Source: Notospermus geniculatus (lineage: Eukaryota > Nemertea > Pilidiophora > Heteronemertea > Lineidae). From it: a stretch of 64,000 bases of DNA. Where the stretch lies: assembly GCA_002633025.1 (NCBI GenBank), contig NMRB01001752.1, forward strand, positions 49,451 through 113,450, given 5' to 3'. Shown here one piece after another: positions 12,601-21,510 of the stretch. The notes under the pieces were generated by a model that was given only the letters and a program-made list of their open reading frames with translations, was not told the origin of the DNA and made no database searches. Position 1 is the stretch's first letter. Every line of letters begins with the position of its first letter. The translations under genes and the position numbers were made by a program.

Positions 12601-15600
12601 GGACCTGGGCATTTCATCCGAGATAGCCAAAAATCGGACTTGTAGTGCCCGACTTATGCGATTATTTTATATTGGAATAATGTTACAAAAAATCGGGACT
12701 TCTTTAAGCCATCCGAGATGGGCGATTTTCCGACTTGCGCGTCTCCGACTTAAGCATTTTCTACTGTACTAAACATTTTTTCCATCAGAACCTGACCTAC
12801 TATATGCATGACATGTAATCCATGTTCTGATGATTATAGTTTATCTATTAAATTATAATTCCACAACAAATACATCTTCAATTTAACTAAATTAAAATAA
12901 ATTCAGATTCTGGTGATCAAATTAACTTAAAGTGGAGTTACCTACATGTACAAGTAATGTGACAAGTGTGAGCCGATAGGAGCCATCAGGTGCGCATATT
13001 GCCATAAGATGGCAGCACAGTTCTTGCAGGCCAATACAACAAAAGAACAGGCATGAGAGTGGTTTCTTGGGCCAGAGCGTGAAATGACATGTGGTGCAGG
13101 CGAAGCCAGCACAGGCGAGGGCGAACCCCTCGCGGGGGGGGGGAGCGCGAGGGGGGTGTCCCCACTCGCACGGAAAATTTTTAAAATATGCCAACTTCTA
13201 GATGCTATTTAAGCATATTTCAGAACAAAAACTTTCAAAGGCGTGTTGACTGGCAAAAGTCGAAGCGTGGCCATCGTTTTGCATGACAAGAAGTCGCGTG
13301 GCACGAATACTGACGGAAATTGCCGAGATCGACCGAACGGGTGTGCGACGTCAGAGGCTGTGCCAAATATGGTCACATTACGCTACTATTTCATTCATCA
13401 CTCCATTCGGAACGACCTGAGGCGAACTGCTTATCCGTCACTGGGCGGCGCATTTCAGCTCAGACACAAGTCCAAGGCAGCCATATTGTTTATCAACAAA
13501 CCCACGTGACCGACCGTGGAACTATTTTGGCCGAATTTTGGCCTGTTAAGATGTTCAACCTTACTTGCTGGATTATTTGAGCCATATTATATAATATTAT
13601 ATATAAACTTACCAGTATCTCACCCAATCTGCCAATTATTGATTAATAACGCAACGTTTTCGTGTGCCCTATTTTGTTCATGCGCAGGTGTGATGAGGCG
13701 AACCGCACAATTACCTGCAGAAACGAACGGCAATCGTTGCGCGTTCAAGATGGCTGCCTTGGACTTGTGTCCGAGGGGAAATGCGACCGTACGGAAATTG
13801 CCGAGCAGTTGCCTTCGGAAGTTCCGAATGNNNNNNNNNNNNNNNNNNNNNNNNNNNNNNNNNNNNNNNNNNNNNNNNNNNNNNNNNNNNNNNNNNNNNN
13901 NNNNNNNNNNNNNNNNNNNNNNNNNNNNNNNNNNNNNNNNNNNNNNNNNNNNNNNNNNNNNNNNNNNNNNNNNNNNNNNNNNNNNNNNNNNNNNNNNNNN
14001 NNNNNNNNNNNNNNNNNNNNNNNNNNNNNNNNNNNNNNNNNNNNNNNNNNNNNNNCCCCCCCCCCCCCCCAATTTTTATTGCAGATTTGCACAAATCTCA
14101 GGACCCAACTTTTTGAAGGAAAAAAGCCGGATTTCCGAAAATAGCCGGAAAACTCTCATGCCTGGAAGAAACTTCCCCTGACTGGTGCTCAATCAGGAAT
14201 GAATGGGTTCGCAATATGCATTGAATCGGGCCGTAGTGACACCTATTGGTCAACTCACTGACAACTCCTATTCTGGCCCAGCTCGATAAAACCTGATGAG
14301 AAGTTAGTAAAGGTACTGTCACACTGAAGTAGTTCTCAAAACATCATGCCCCTTCCTATAAATAATCCTAAAACGGGCTGGAACGTGTAACGTTGGCCAA
14401 ATAATTCCTTGAAGTTCTGGAGCACCCTAATCCCATCCGAGCCTCTCCATGAAGTTTGTAAAAAGAGCGTAAAAAGTTGCCACTACGTCCACCCATTCGC
14501 ACACATTTTGAGCCCATTCGGCAACATTTTCAAGAACGTACTGAGAACCAGTGTGATGGGGGCATTACATTTATATATCAGGCATGTCAGGTGTGTCTCA
14601 GAATCATGACTATATCTACACAGAGCTGATTAAAATTATTTCCGTTATCCTTATTGTCCACAAATATTAAAGAGATACAGACGTGACACTACTTACTCAA
14701 GTTGACAGAAGTAGTCATGAATTCTCTCTGATGTCGAAGCATGGCTGAAAAATACGGAATTAAAATAGAGTGATGATCGGCCATGATTGGCAGACAAATT
14801 TCCAGTCGGGTGGTACCTCTCACGGTGGACCCTATGCCATCAGGATCGACCATGTCCACTCCCAAATTGATCATTCTGCTCATTCTCACCTAAGTGCATC
14901 TCTGCACCCCTAAATCATGTCAATTAGCCGAGTGGTTATCACATCCGCTTAGCGAGCGGCAGGTAGTGGGTTCAAATACCGGGCCATAAGGGATTAATCA
15001 TCCCTGACTCTTCAGTCCTTCGTACGGGACAGTAAGCTCTGCTACCTTGTACCTTAATTTTGTGCCTTTGCAAGGGCAGGTAAAAGACCCCATCCACAGT
15101 ACTTCACGTTTGAAATCTGCAGGAGCTCAATCAGTTGAGCTCCTCAAAGGCTCAAGGAGAACTGTTCACACTCGTGAAGGAGAGCTGTTCACACTCGAGC
15201 CTGAACTTCAAGGATGCCGAGGAGCATGGTCAATCGAGCTCCTCGATGCAATTTTGTGGGAGCACAGGGGACGAGCATGATTGCGCCCGTCTTACGTGAA
15301 GGACTGCATCCAAGTGGACACACGAGCAGCTTTGAGATGGCATCTGATTACAGGGCCAATAATGCTAATGGCTTCGACCCTGACAGAAAAATCTAATACA
15401 AACATGTGAATTACGCATAAAAAAGGAGAGCACCTGTCACGTAATCAATCGCAAGATATATTTATTAAAATATGTTCCACTTTGTTTGGAATATATTGAT
15501 TTTTTATATGAGTTTCCCAAAAGAAAACTTCCTTCACTGCGAAAATTTGAATCCTTGTACAGTTTAGGCCTACCTAAGTTTAGGACTGGGGAATCCCCAC

Positions 15601-18508
15601 CCATTGGCCTACAAAACTGCCATGTAAAACTCACATTGGAATATCCTATATCATTCTCAATCAAATGCCATGGATGCAACAGGAAGTATAATGTAGAAAT
15701 ATTCACTAAAAACTGACAAATTCCAGTTCCAGAAGAATGACCTGCACATACTAGTACTCCTTGAAATCAAGACATATGAAGACATTAACTAGGTGACACC
15801 TCAGAGTCAGAGGGCTGATCACGAAAAACAAAAAAGGCCAAAGTCTTGTGAAAATCGCAGATCAAGATAATAGTATAATAGGCCTATCATATAGGGTTTT
15901 CCAGGTAATGACATTTTATTGTTCGTCTCTGTACAGTTGACCAATCACATTAGTGCCTGGCACATGACAGCATAGCCGATTAAGCCCAGGGCAATAAGTA
16001 GAAACAATTTACAGTACATTGTATATTACAATGTTACATGAATGCTGTATCATGACATAAGAGTTGACCTCAACGCTGAGCTTTTTTCAAACCATTCTGG
16101 AACAGTCATGTGCCATGCAAACAATAAAACATTCTCCCCTTATCAGAAAGATGGCATTTGACAAAAATTAGGAGATTTTCTACAGGTTGTTCGAGGGACA
16201 CTTTCTCTGGCCCACCCTGTACTTCTTGGGACAATCAAGGCAAGACCAGATTCACATATGTAGGGGCATGCCCCCCCCCCCTTACTCAGAAGGTATCAGA
16301 TCCCATTCTACGTTGTGAGATACTTTTTCGATGTTTCACTTCTGACGAGACGAAAAGTATCTCTACTGTATGAAGAATACCGCCATCTTGGATAGACATT
16401 CATCCGCGTTAGCACTACTTAATACGTACTGCGCATGCGTAGCAGCAACATAATATCATACTTTCCTTGATCTTATGTACGCATAAATCTATAGTTTTAA
16501 GTAATTCATATATACGATGAATTTTCAAAAAATATGCGTATATCGTGTAATTCTAGACACCATCACCTGGGCACTATCCGGCGGACGAATGGGTTAGTAA
16601 ATCGCCGGAACTGAGGACCCACTTCCGTTTCAAGATGGCGCGTATTGTTATACAGCCGAGTCGGACTCCCGACAAATCCCGAAGTACCCGAAGGAGGCCG
16701 AACGAGGCCGAGCCGAATGTATCAGATCCAAGGACAAGGAGACATTTTTCTTCCACATGTCCTGGGGTAATTTCAAATTTTAGGGGGCATTACCTCACCC
16801 ACCTACCCATGGGTAATGACACCTGGTGGCCATATTGGAAGTCAAATCAGGCCGAAATTTGACGTGCATCTAAAGGTCATCTACTAGAGGGAGGTACATA
16901 TCAAGTTTGAGCACTCTGGGTCAAGCCTTCCCTGAGTTAAAGCACTCAGATGATTTTCAGGTTACGCCAGATGGTGGCCATATTGGATGTCCGATCGCGC
17001 CAAAACTTGGTATTTTTGAATGAAGGTACGGTACCCTCTAATACACGTTTGTGCAAGATATGAAGTCGCTCAGTGAAATAATGGGCAACTGTGACAGGTT
17101 CGTTACTTTTATACAAGTTTGACCTCTGTGACCTTGAAAAGTACCGGTAGGTCAAATCAAAAACCCGTTATATATGTTATGTACCATATCCTAATTAGAT
17201 ACACCTACGATAAAAATTTGGAAATGATCAAGTTGTTTAAGTTCAGGAGTTGTTGCATTTTTTGTGTTATTGGTTTTGGCCATCTGGTGGCCAAGCCAAG
17301 AATCGAATCGTACCGAAACCTGGTGTCATACATGTAGGTCATCTGACCTAGGGGTCTATATGTACGAAGTTTCAGATCAATAGCCTCAGCGGTTACGAAA
17401 CGTGCCCTGCTAACGGACGACGACGACGACGGGCACTGCATGATGACAAAAGCAGGCAGGAAATATGACCTGGGGGGACATGCCAATGAGTTACAGTATA
17501 AACGGCAGGCCTACATTACCTGAGGATGATGTTTCCGGGGTCCGACTGTTCCACCTCTGCCAAGTTGTCTTCCTTGTAAGATGTCAGAACATGGTTCCAG
17601 CGAATCTGCTCAGCTTTTAAAAATACAGGCAGACAATGCTCAAAGGAAACCAAAAAGACCGACTTTTTTGGCTCGACTGATATTGACCGGCCTAACAAGT
17701 TTGGGGCTGCTCCAGGCATTTATGTGGTTCTTAGTGTCTTAGTGCGCAATCTGTACATGTCTCACCCTGAAAAAAGAAAAGATGTTGAGATCTCAAAATC
17801 CTTTGTTCATCCATTCTTATTCGTGATCACAAGTTGCTTCCTTGTCCTGACGAGCAGGGCTGTCATTGTTTGGCCTTCCTCCCAGCACAGGAACTTGTAC
17901 CAATGTCAGAAAAAAACATGCCTGATGGTCCAAATGGCCAGAGACCTGTAAAAGGGCATGTTTTTGGCTAACATTACATTGGTACCCAGTCAGTGTCCTA
18001 GCCAGGCCAATTTCCAGTAAGAACACAGGGGTGTCAAGTAGTTTGGCGAAACAGGAATTTGGCGAAATGGGAATTTGGCAAATTGGGAATTTGGCAAAAT
18101 GGGATTTTGGCCAAATGGGATTTGGCAGAATGGGATTTGGCGAAATGGGAAGTCACCCATTTTACCACCCTGTTCAAATTTTTAGCACCCTGTTTAATAA
18201 AAATGTAACTTGCAATGCATTTTCTATTAGACCCACCCTGTTTGAATTTCACTCCCACCCTCTTCGAAAATCCAGGGCCTTAAAATCATAGGAAAATGCA
18301 GTCATCCCACCCTGCTTGGAAAAATTTCTGGTTAGAACACTGGTACCAAGTTCCTGTGCTCCCAGCTTCCACGAATCCATCATCCGACCCACGACCAAGA
18401 AGCCCCCAATCAAACTGACAAAGCTGAATTTTATTAGTTGATGCCCCAAAAACTATGCAACACATACAACTCACTCCCATTGACACGCGGTTTCGCAGAT
18501 GCATCCAT
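684..18508 (-). CDS. Unrecognised multi-exon host gene (minus strand)
   Basis: I do not recognise the protein. Exons, each bounded by AG and GT on the minus strand, in transcript order: 18508-18475 (ATG at 18508-18506, starts MDASAKPRVNG), 17613-17520, 14744-14697, 13022-12946, 10978-10906, 10191-10109 (or 10201), 8954-8637, 7082-6897, 6089-5936, 4955-4847, 2556-2298 and 784-684. Reading frame carries across every junction from 14744 to 684 without a stop, which is strong support. The phase between 17613-17520 and 14744-14697 does not match, so at least one exon is missing there. The readable part is helix-rich and hydrophilic with W/Y-rich segments such as YDQWQQWERQH and FWHYSIPSP. Exon 8954-8637 holds an acidic linker (NEDEDTATL). 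No zinc, kinase or membrane signature was seen. The gene probably runs off the left edge. The start and first exon are inferred from frame and splice sites only. Confidence 0.7.
871..1012. mobile_element. Palindromic MITE, ~140 bp
   Basis: The element is almost entirely an inverted repeat. It begins GGGCCGTATTCAAAA and ends with the complement (TTTTGAATATGGGCC). Each half contains TTAGACACATGTAACTTC or its complement. Related copies lie at 9007-9110 and about 9640-9762. No coding capacity. Confidence 0.7.
1455..1541 (+). mobile_element. tRNA-like sequence with T-rich tail
   Basis: A B-box-like GGTTCGAATCCC at about 1518 and an A-box-like CTCAGTGGTTCAGTGTGG at about 1469 are spaced as in a tRNA, with a TTTGCAA loop resembling tRNA-Ala(TGC). 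The acceptor and anticodon stems do not pair well, and a long T/C-rich tract follows immediately. A degenerate tRNA or the head of a tRNA-derived SINE fits better than a working tRNA gene. Confidence 0.45.
2565..3290. other. Intronic spacer with dispersed repeats
   Basis: This is intron sequence of the minus-strand gene. It contains a terminal-repeat-like AGGCCTTTTTACACGG at about 2620 (also seen at 11266 in another element), palindromic segments around the CGGAGAAAATCAAC block at 2710-2770, and GTGACGTCACGT at about 2990. I see no convincing ORF. Confidence 0.4.
3290..3680. repeat. Dispersed repeat, copy also at 11294-11675
   Basis: About 380 bases are shared with 11294-11675 in the same orientation, including GGGAAGGTGGAGGTAGGTGC, TGAGTGACATCACT and ATCTAGTGGCAC. 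Internally it carries a short inverted GACCTCCACC / GGTGGAGGT motif. The 11-kb copy sits inside an element with terminal repeats, so this is likely a relic of the same family. Confidence 0.65.
4011..4739. mobile_element. Tigger/pogo-like MITE, 729 bp, TA target site
   Basis: Terminal inverted repeats are CAGTCCTCCCTCGCTATTAC at the left and its near-complement GTAATAGCGAGGGAGGACTG at the right, with TA immediately outside each end (4009-4010 and 4740-4741). The start CAGT..CTC resembles the pogo/Tigger branch of Tc1/mariner. No transposase remains. It lies in an intron of the minus-strand gene. Confidence 0.8.
5563..5700. repeat. Repeat fragment shared with 49266-49390
   Basis: The block beginning ATATGCAAAGAGAACATCAA and ending near AAACGGCGAG is also found beside the second assembly gap, in the same orientation with about a fifth of positions changed. 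No terminal structure was visible. Confidence 0.5.
6110..6505. repeat. Two adjacent inverted-repeat units
   Basis: GTGACCC..CAGCAAAATGAG occurs at about 6110 and 6310, and its complement CTCATTTTGCTGGCATGGGT at about 6479. A GCTGTGCCAGGTCACA complement sits at about 6290. Together they look like two short palindromic elements (about 190 bp each) lying end to end. A weaker relative (GTGACC..AGCAAAAGTA) is at 5790-5875. Confidence 0.55.
7275..7440. repeat. AT-rich repeat fragment (CAGAAGGAAGACTAATTTTG family)
   Basis: The block reads CAGAAGGAAGACTAATTTTG, then GTGTAAAAAATGACACTGGA, then a long A/T homopolymer palindrome, then GACAATCCTGGCAGAA. The same order is found at 22095-22230 and, reversed, at the ends of both halves of the duplication at 55.4-57.2 kb. 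It is the end of a non-coding element family. Confidence 0.6.
7640..8040. repeat. Tandem array, three units of ~147 bp
   Basis: ATGATTTT recurs at about 7663, 7811 and 7956, each time followed by a CCACCTGG(C/T)GGCCA block, then CATGCACAT(G/A)AAGGTCATCT, then CACATTGGAGCGCTTT. Divergent single units of the same family are at 16800-17400. The function is unknown. One undetermined base lies at 8040. Confidence 0.7.
8440..8595 (-). mobile_element. tRNA-derived SINE (minus strand)
   Basis: On the minus strand a tRNA-like head starts near 8593 (GGAGCCACGGTGGTGTAGTG), has an AGC-type anticodon hairpin (TCTGA-loop-TCAGA) and a B box GGTTCGAATCCC. A body follows with GACTCTTTCCACCCAGGTGT. Acceptor and T-stem pairings are broken, so this is a SINE head and not a functional tRNA-Ala. 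Confidence 0.7.
9007..9110 (+). mobile_element. Partial copy of the palindromic MITE at 871
   Basis: GGGCCGTATTCAAAAGGGGTGT (first 20 bases identical in style to position 873) and the following TTAGACACGTGTAACTTCGT match the 871-1012 element. It stops at about 9107 after CGCGTCTAAGTCT, without the closing terminal block. Confidence 0.65.
9300..10046. mobile_element. TA-flanked MITE, 747 bp, ~50-bp terminal repeats
   Basis: The left end CAGGGTGTCCCAAAAAAAGT and the right end, read in complement, CAGGGTGTCCCAAAAACAAT continue to match for about 50 bases to a shared AACCTCAGAAT block. TA lies outside both ends. It has no transposase and is probably moved by a Tc1/mariner-class enzyme. A palindromic MITE relative (about 9640-9762) lies inside it, so that one is the later insertion or a founding part. 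Confidence 0.75.
9640..9762 (-). mobile_element. Palindromic MITE nested in the 9300-10046 element
   Basis: It shares TTAGACTTAGAT..GTAACTTC, the central AATGCACACA and CATGCATTTGACGAA with the elements at 871 and 9007, in reversed orientation. It is more diverged than those copies. Confidence 0.55.
11266..12021. mobile_element. MITE carrying a telomere-like array
   Basis: The ends are AGGCCTTTTTACATGGAGCG and, in complement, AGGCCTTTTTACACGCTGCG. The body includes the 380-bp block shared with 3290-3680 and a run of TTAGGG-like words at 11707-11905. There is no open frame of note. Confidence 0.6.
11707..11905 (+). repeat. Degenerate TTAGGG-like array
   Basis: Variants such as GGTTAGGGTCAGG and GGGGTTAGGGTTAGGGG recur in one direction. 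The whole ~200-bp block, including its non-telomeric edges (GTGTACCCAGG and GTGTAGGATCAGGA), is repeated as the reverse complement at 19560-19765. Confidence 0.75.
12342..12766. mobile_element. Tigger/pogo-like MITE, 425 bp, TA target site
   Basis: The left end CAGTAGAAAACGCATAAGTC and the right end, in complement, CAGTAGAAAATGCTTAAGTC are flanked by TA. Several internal copies of AAGTCGGA and TCCGACTT make it internally self-complementary. It has no coding capacity. Confidence 0.8.
13414..13830 (+). mobile_element. 417-bp MITE, second copy of the 20196 element
   Basis: It starts CATTCGGAACGACCTGAGGC and ends GGAAGTTCCGAATG, very similar along its length to 20196-20623. The assembly gap begins at the very next base, so its right target duplication cannot be read. 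Confidence 0.75.
13831..14055. other. Assembly gap (225 N) followed by poly-C
   Basis: All bases are undetermined, followed by a run of about 15 C at 14056-14070. Frames that appear open across it are artefacts. Confidence 0.99.
14310..14567 (-). repeat. Family-B element (GTCACACTGAAGT ends), single copy
   Basis: GTCACACTGAAGTAGTTCTC at the left and GAGAACCAGTGTGATGGGGG at the right flank about 250 bases. Internal words include AAACGGGCTGGAACG, GTTGCCACTACGTCCAC and GAACGTACTGAGAACC. The same family forms the cluster at 43718-45390. Confidence 0.7.
14928..15280 (+). mobile_element. tRNA-derived SINE
   Basis: An A-box-like TAGCCGAGTGGTTATCACAT, an anticodon-like hairpin CCGC-TTAGCGA-GCGG and a B-box-like GGGTTCAAATACC are correctly spaced from 14930. 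A body follows with CCTTCGTACGGGACAGTAAG and GGGCAGGTAAAAGACCCCAT, words typical of marine tRNA-SINE bodies. The 3' end was not fixed. Confidence 0.7.
15300..16790. other. Non-coding spacer
   Basis: No supported gene was seen. There are poly-C at 16270-16279 and short ORFs without domain-like content. An ATGGCGCGTATTG start at 16634 in good context (CAAGATGG) opens a 40-odd-residue Arg/Pro-rich frame ending near a possible GGTAAT donor. It could be a first exon, but nothing downstream supports it. Confidence 0.4.
16800..17400. repeat. Divergent units of the CCACCTGGTGGCCA repeat
   Basis: Units resemble those at 7640-8040: ACACCTGGTGGCCATATTGG, AAGTCAAATCAGGCCGAAAT, GAGGGAGGTACATATCA, and later GCCATCTGGTGGCCAAGCCA. 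They are less regular than the array at 7.7 kb. Confidence 0.6.
18030..18150 (+). repeat. Short minisatellite, ~16-18 bp unit
   Basis: About seven imperfect copies of GAATTTGGC(A/G)AAATGG occur in a row. They create short open frames rich in G, F and M that are almost certainly not coding. Confidence 0.75.
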
Positions 18509-18608
18509 TCTGCACACTTAGAATTCTCCGCCGCAAGCCAAAATCAAGTCAGACAGACCCACACGTCATGTTAGCAGAGAGATTGGGTCATGTTAGCAGA
18601 GAGACTGG

Positions 18609-19520
18609 GTGAGGTCAAATGTTAAAATATAAACAGGAAAAGTTACAGCTAAAGGTTAGTTAACTAAACCTTAACTGAGAGATTTGACCACTGTCTGAAA
18701 TGTTTACTAGTAGTTAACCTGCTGTTAACTGCAGGTTAACTAAACTACAATGTATAACAGATTGTTATGGCAAAAGTTACTTTAGTAGTTAACGCAAGCT
18801 TTTCCAATTTTGGTTTAAACTTTGCATTACAGAATGTACAGTAAATGTAGTTACTGTAAGTGTAACGCCTAGGTGTTGTTAGTTAACTGGGTTGGGTGGT
18901 CAGATGTTTCAGTTAAAGCCCCTCTGTATTGAATTTTACGATATTCTCAAAGTGTTAGGAGAATGCAGGTAGAGGTCTCATAAAGAGCCTCATGGAGTCC
19001 CCCAAATGCTTGTCTGATACGTACTTCAGGGAATCAAGACCTACATGTAGTTTTCAGCACACATCGAAAAACTGCAGGCAGAGCTCTAATGTATTCAGAC
19101 AGAGCGTAGTACATTTTACACTGCACTAACGTCGGAGGATGTAAGCACTTCCTGAATTGAATACAATGTGGCTTTAAGTTGAGGCATGCCATGTTGTTTA
19201 TTCCAATGATGCAAGCTGGATAATCAGGCCTCGAATCCAATGAAAATGCTTTTTACCAGCAGTAGCAGTCATGTTTCCCTTTCAGTGAAACTGCACAGAT
19301 GATTCCAACAGAGGATTCATGGAATCATTACATGGATGTGATGGGGATTCCCCATACATGTAGTTTACTCTCTGTTGTTACCTATTAGTTAACTGTCAGT
19401 TAACTTTCTGTTAACTAGCAGTAAACTCATAGTTGACGTGAGCAAGGATTTTCAGGGCTCACGTTAACTAAACTATAACCATAACTGTAACTATACTTAA
19501 ACTGAAACATTTGACCTCAT
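18609..19520. repeat. Region dense in GTTAAC, bounded by GAGGTCAAATGTT
   Basis: GAGGTCAAATGTT at about 18612 has its complement AACATTTGACCTC near 19500. Between them, palindromic TTAGTTAACTAA-type words cluster at 18650-18740, 18880-18900 and 19380-19440. It is possibly a non-autonomous element with subterminal repeats. Confidence 0.45.
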
Positions 19521-19559
19521 TCAGTGTGGTAATGAATGTCAGAGCTCTAGATCGCTACA

Positions 19560-19765
19560 GTAATTGGTTCAAACTGAGGCTGAATGGGTGAATGTCGTCC
19601 AGTCCTGATCCTACACACTGATCCCTAGCCCAAGCCCCTAACCCTAACCCCAACCCTGACCCTCAACCCTTGTCACTGACCCCTACCCTAATCCTAAACC
19701 TAGTCCTGACCCTAACCGTTAATGCTAACCATCCTAACTCTGTATCCTGGGTACACTGGTTTAGA
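19560..19765 (-). repeat. Telomere-like array, inverted copy of 11707-11905
   Basis: CCCTAACCCTAACCCCAACC and flanking words match the complement of the 11.7-kb array nearly base for base, including TGAATGGGTGAATGTCGTCC at its edge. Confidence 0.75.
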
Positions 19766-19821
19766 CGACAACAGTTTGTGCCAAACTGAGCAAATGAAAT
19801 GCAATCTTCAGGCTAACACAT

Positions 19822-20664
19822 GGGGCCGTATTTACGAAGCGCGATTAGGCCAACACGCGTGTAAATTCATAGTTATTCATGGTAAGGGCCTAGAAAACCA
19901 TTGTGTTGCTACCTTGTACGCTGCTTGATCGGCAGCCTTTGCCCGCAGGATAACCACACGTGGTTAACATTCCTGCATTTACGTGCCGGAGGATCGAAGA
20001 AAAGAGTTGAATGACGCTAAACAAGGCCTGTAGGTTGTTCAAATTTTTCTTTGTCCTCCTGCAGCTAGACAAAGGAAAGTTAACCACGGGTGATTATCCT
20101 GCGGGTAAAGGCTGCCGATCAAGCAGCGTAAAGGGGGAAGCAAAACAATGGTTTTCTAGGCCCTTAACATGAATAACTATAAACTTACCCGTGTGCATTC
20201 GGAACGACCTGAGGCGAACTGCTTATCTGCCCACTGTACGGCGCATTTCACCTCGGACACAAGTCCAAGGCAGCCATATTGTTTATCAACAAACCCACGT
20301 GACCAACCGTGGGACTATTTTCACCGAATTTTGGCCTGTTAAGATGTTCAACCTTATTTGCTGGATTATTTCAGCCATATTATATAATATTATATATAAA
20401 CCTACCGGTATCTCACCCAATCTGCCAATTATTGATCAATAACGCAACGTTTTTGTGTGCCCTATTTTGTTCATGCGCAGGTGTGATGAGGCGAACCGCA
20501 CAATTACCTGCAGAAACGAACGGCAATCGTTGCGCGTTCAAGATGGCTGCCTTGGACTTGTGTCCGAGGGGAAATGCGACCGTACGGAAATTGCCGAGCA
20601 GTTGCCTTCGGAAGTTCCGAATGACCCGTGTGTTGGCCTAATCGGGCTTCGTAAATATGGCCCA
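19822..20664. mobile_element. Outer palindromic element, ~85-bp arms, host to a MITE
   Basis: The left arm starts GGGGCCGTATTTACGAAGC and the right arm ends with its complement GCTTCGTAAATATGGCCCA. Both arms continue through ATTAGGCCAACAC and CATAGTTATTCATG to CTAGAAAACCATTG. The right arm is split by the 428-bp insertion at 20196-20623; removing it restores the arm symmetry. The central part, about 19900-20140, is a second stem (GCTGCTTGATCGGCAGCC and complement). Confidence 0.75.
20196..20623 (+). mobile_element. 428-bp MITE with 9-bp target duplication
   Basis: The ends are CATTCGGAACGACC and, in complement, CATTCGGAACTTCC. The 9 bases ACCCGTGTG are found directly outside both ends (20187-20195 and 20624-20632). 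A 9-bp duplication points to Mutator-like or Merlin-like mobilisation and not to Tc1/mariner. The body is non-coding, with ATAATATTATATATAA in the middle. A second copy is at 13414-13830. Confidence 0.85.
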
Positions 20665-21237
20665 TGTACTTTTTTTTAGTTTGTCCACGTGTGCTCAGGC
20701 CGTATAAAAGATGGTGCTGCGATCACCATGGTTCCTCTCTATGACGGTGTCACATTCATTGAAAGTGTGGAGGTGACACAGGACAAAAGCAGGGTAAAAC
20801 AAACACAATGAAACTGACAAGTCCTATGTCGTTTGTGCGGTTCGCTATTCAAATTCTATTTCAAACTGTCAATCAGTCTCGCACACACCAAAAAAGTCCA
20901 CTGAGCATTCTTCCACTTGAATAGAATGCTGCGGTGCGCCCGACAATGACACTGTTGACTTGACCAATCAGGTATCGATTGGTGCGAGGTTGACCTACAT
21001 AATCAACCTCATACCCTGATAAGTAGTCTGGTTCGCTGATGTGCTGTATCATGGCGCTGACTGATGGTGCGATACAGAGATCACACCATCAGTCAGCACC
21101 ACGATACAGCATGCATGTCAGGACTAACCCGGATAGTTGCCTCTGTCTGATTGATCTTGATCTTGATTAGGTACTGCGTCAGTCCGTGTATTATGCGTAT
21201 TTTAGACACAGGGAGAGAGGTTTAAGGTTGCAGGCGC

Positions 21238-21420
21238 TTATGGGTCCGAGACTAGAGTGTTATCAATCTCAGCTTGGGTGGTGTTATTCCACTCTACAAT
21301 TGTTCTTGGAAAGAATGAACTTTTAAATTGTTCTGAGTTTGCTCGGTACACTTGAAGTTTGTTGTTGTTCTTGCTTCTGGTCCTTGAGGTACTTGGTGTT
21401 AAGTAATCCTCTTTATTAAT
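21238..21420 (-). pseudogene. LINE reverse transcriptase C-terminus (minus strand)
   Basis: The minus-strand frame ending at the TAA at 21238 contains SSFFPRTIVEWNN, the tail motif of CR1/RTE-like non-LTR reverse transcriptases, after an upstream DYLTPSTSRTRSK. Only about 60 residues remain and no catalytic FADD region is present. It is a 5'-truncated retrotransposon copy. Confidence 0.7.
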
Positions 21421-21510
21421 GCTGGTATCGTTGTCAGATTTAATCAGGAAGAAAGGTGAAGGGAGGTATTCCTTTCGTTACCGGTATCAAAATCTAGCAG
21501 TGCCAGTATC

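Noticed and set aside
13516-14181. Long open frames on both strands around 13.5-14.2 kb
   Set aside because: They exist only because 225 undetermined bases contain no stop codons; the real sequence on the left is a non-coding MITE.
15236-15400. Possible missing exon of the minus-strand gene at 15.3 kb (acceptor TTTTTCTGTCAG, donor GTAAGA)
   Set aside because: The phase does not fit the following exon and the segment abuts the tRNA-derived SINE body, so it is more likely repeat sequence.
16634-16770. First exon of a plus-strand gene (ATGGCGCGTATTG)
   Set aside because: Good start context only; no convincing donor and no downstream exon was found.
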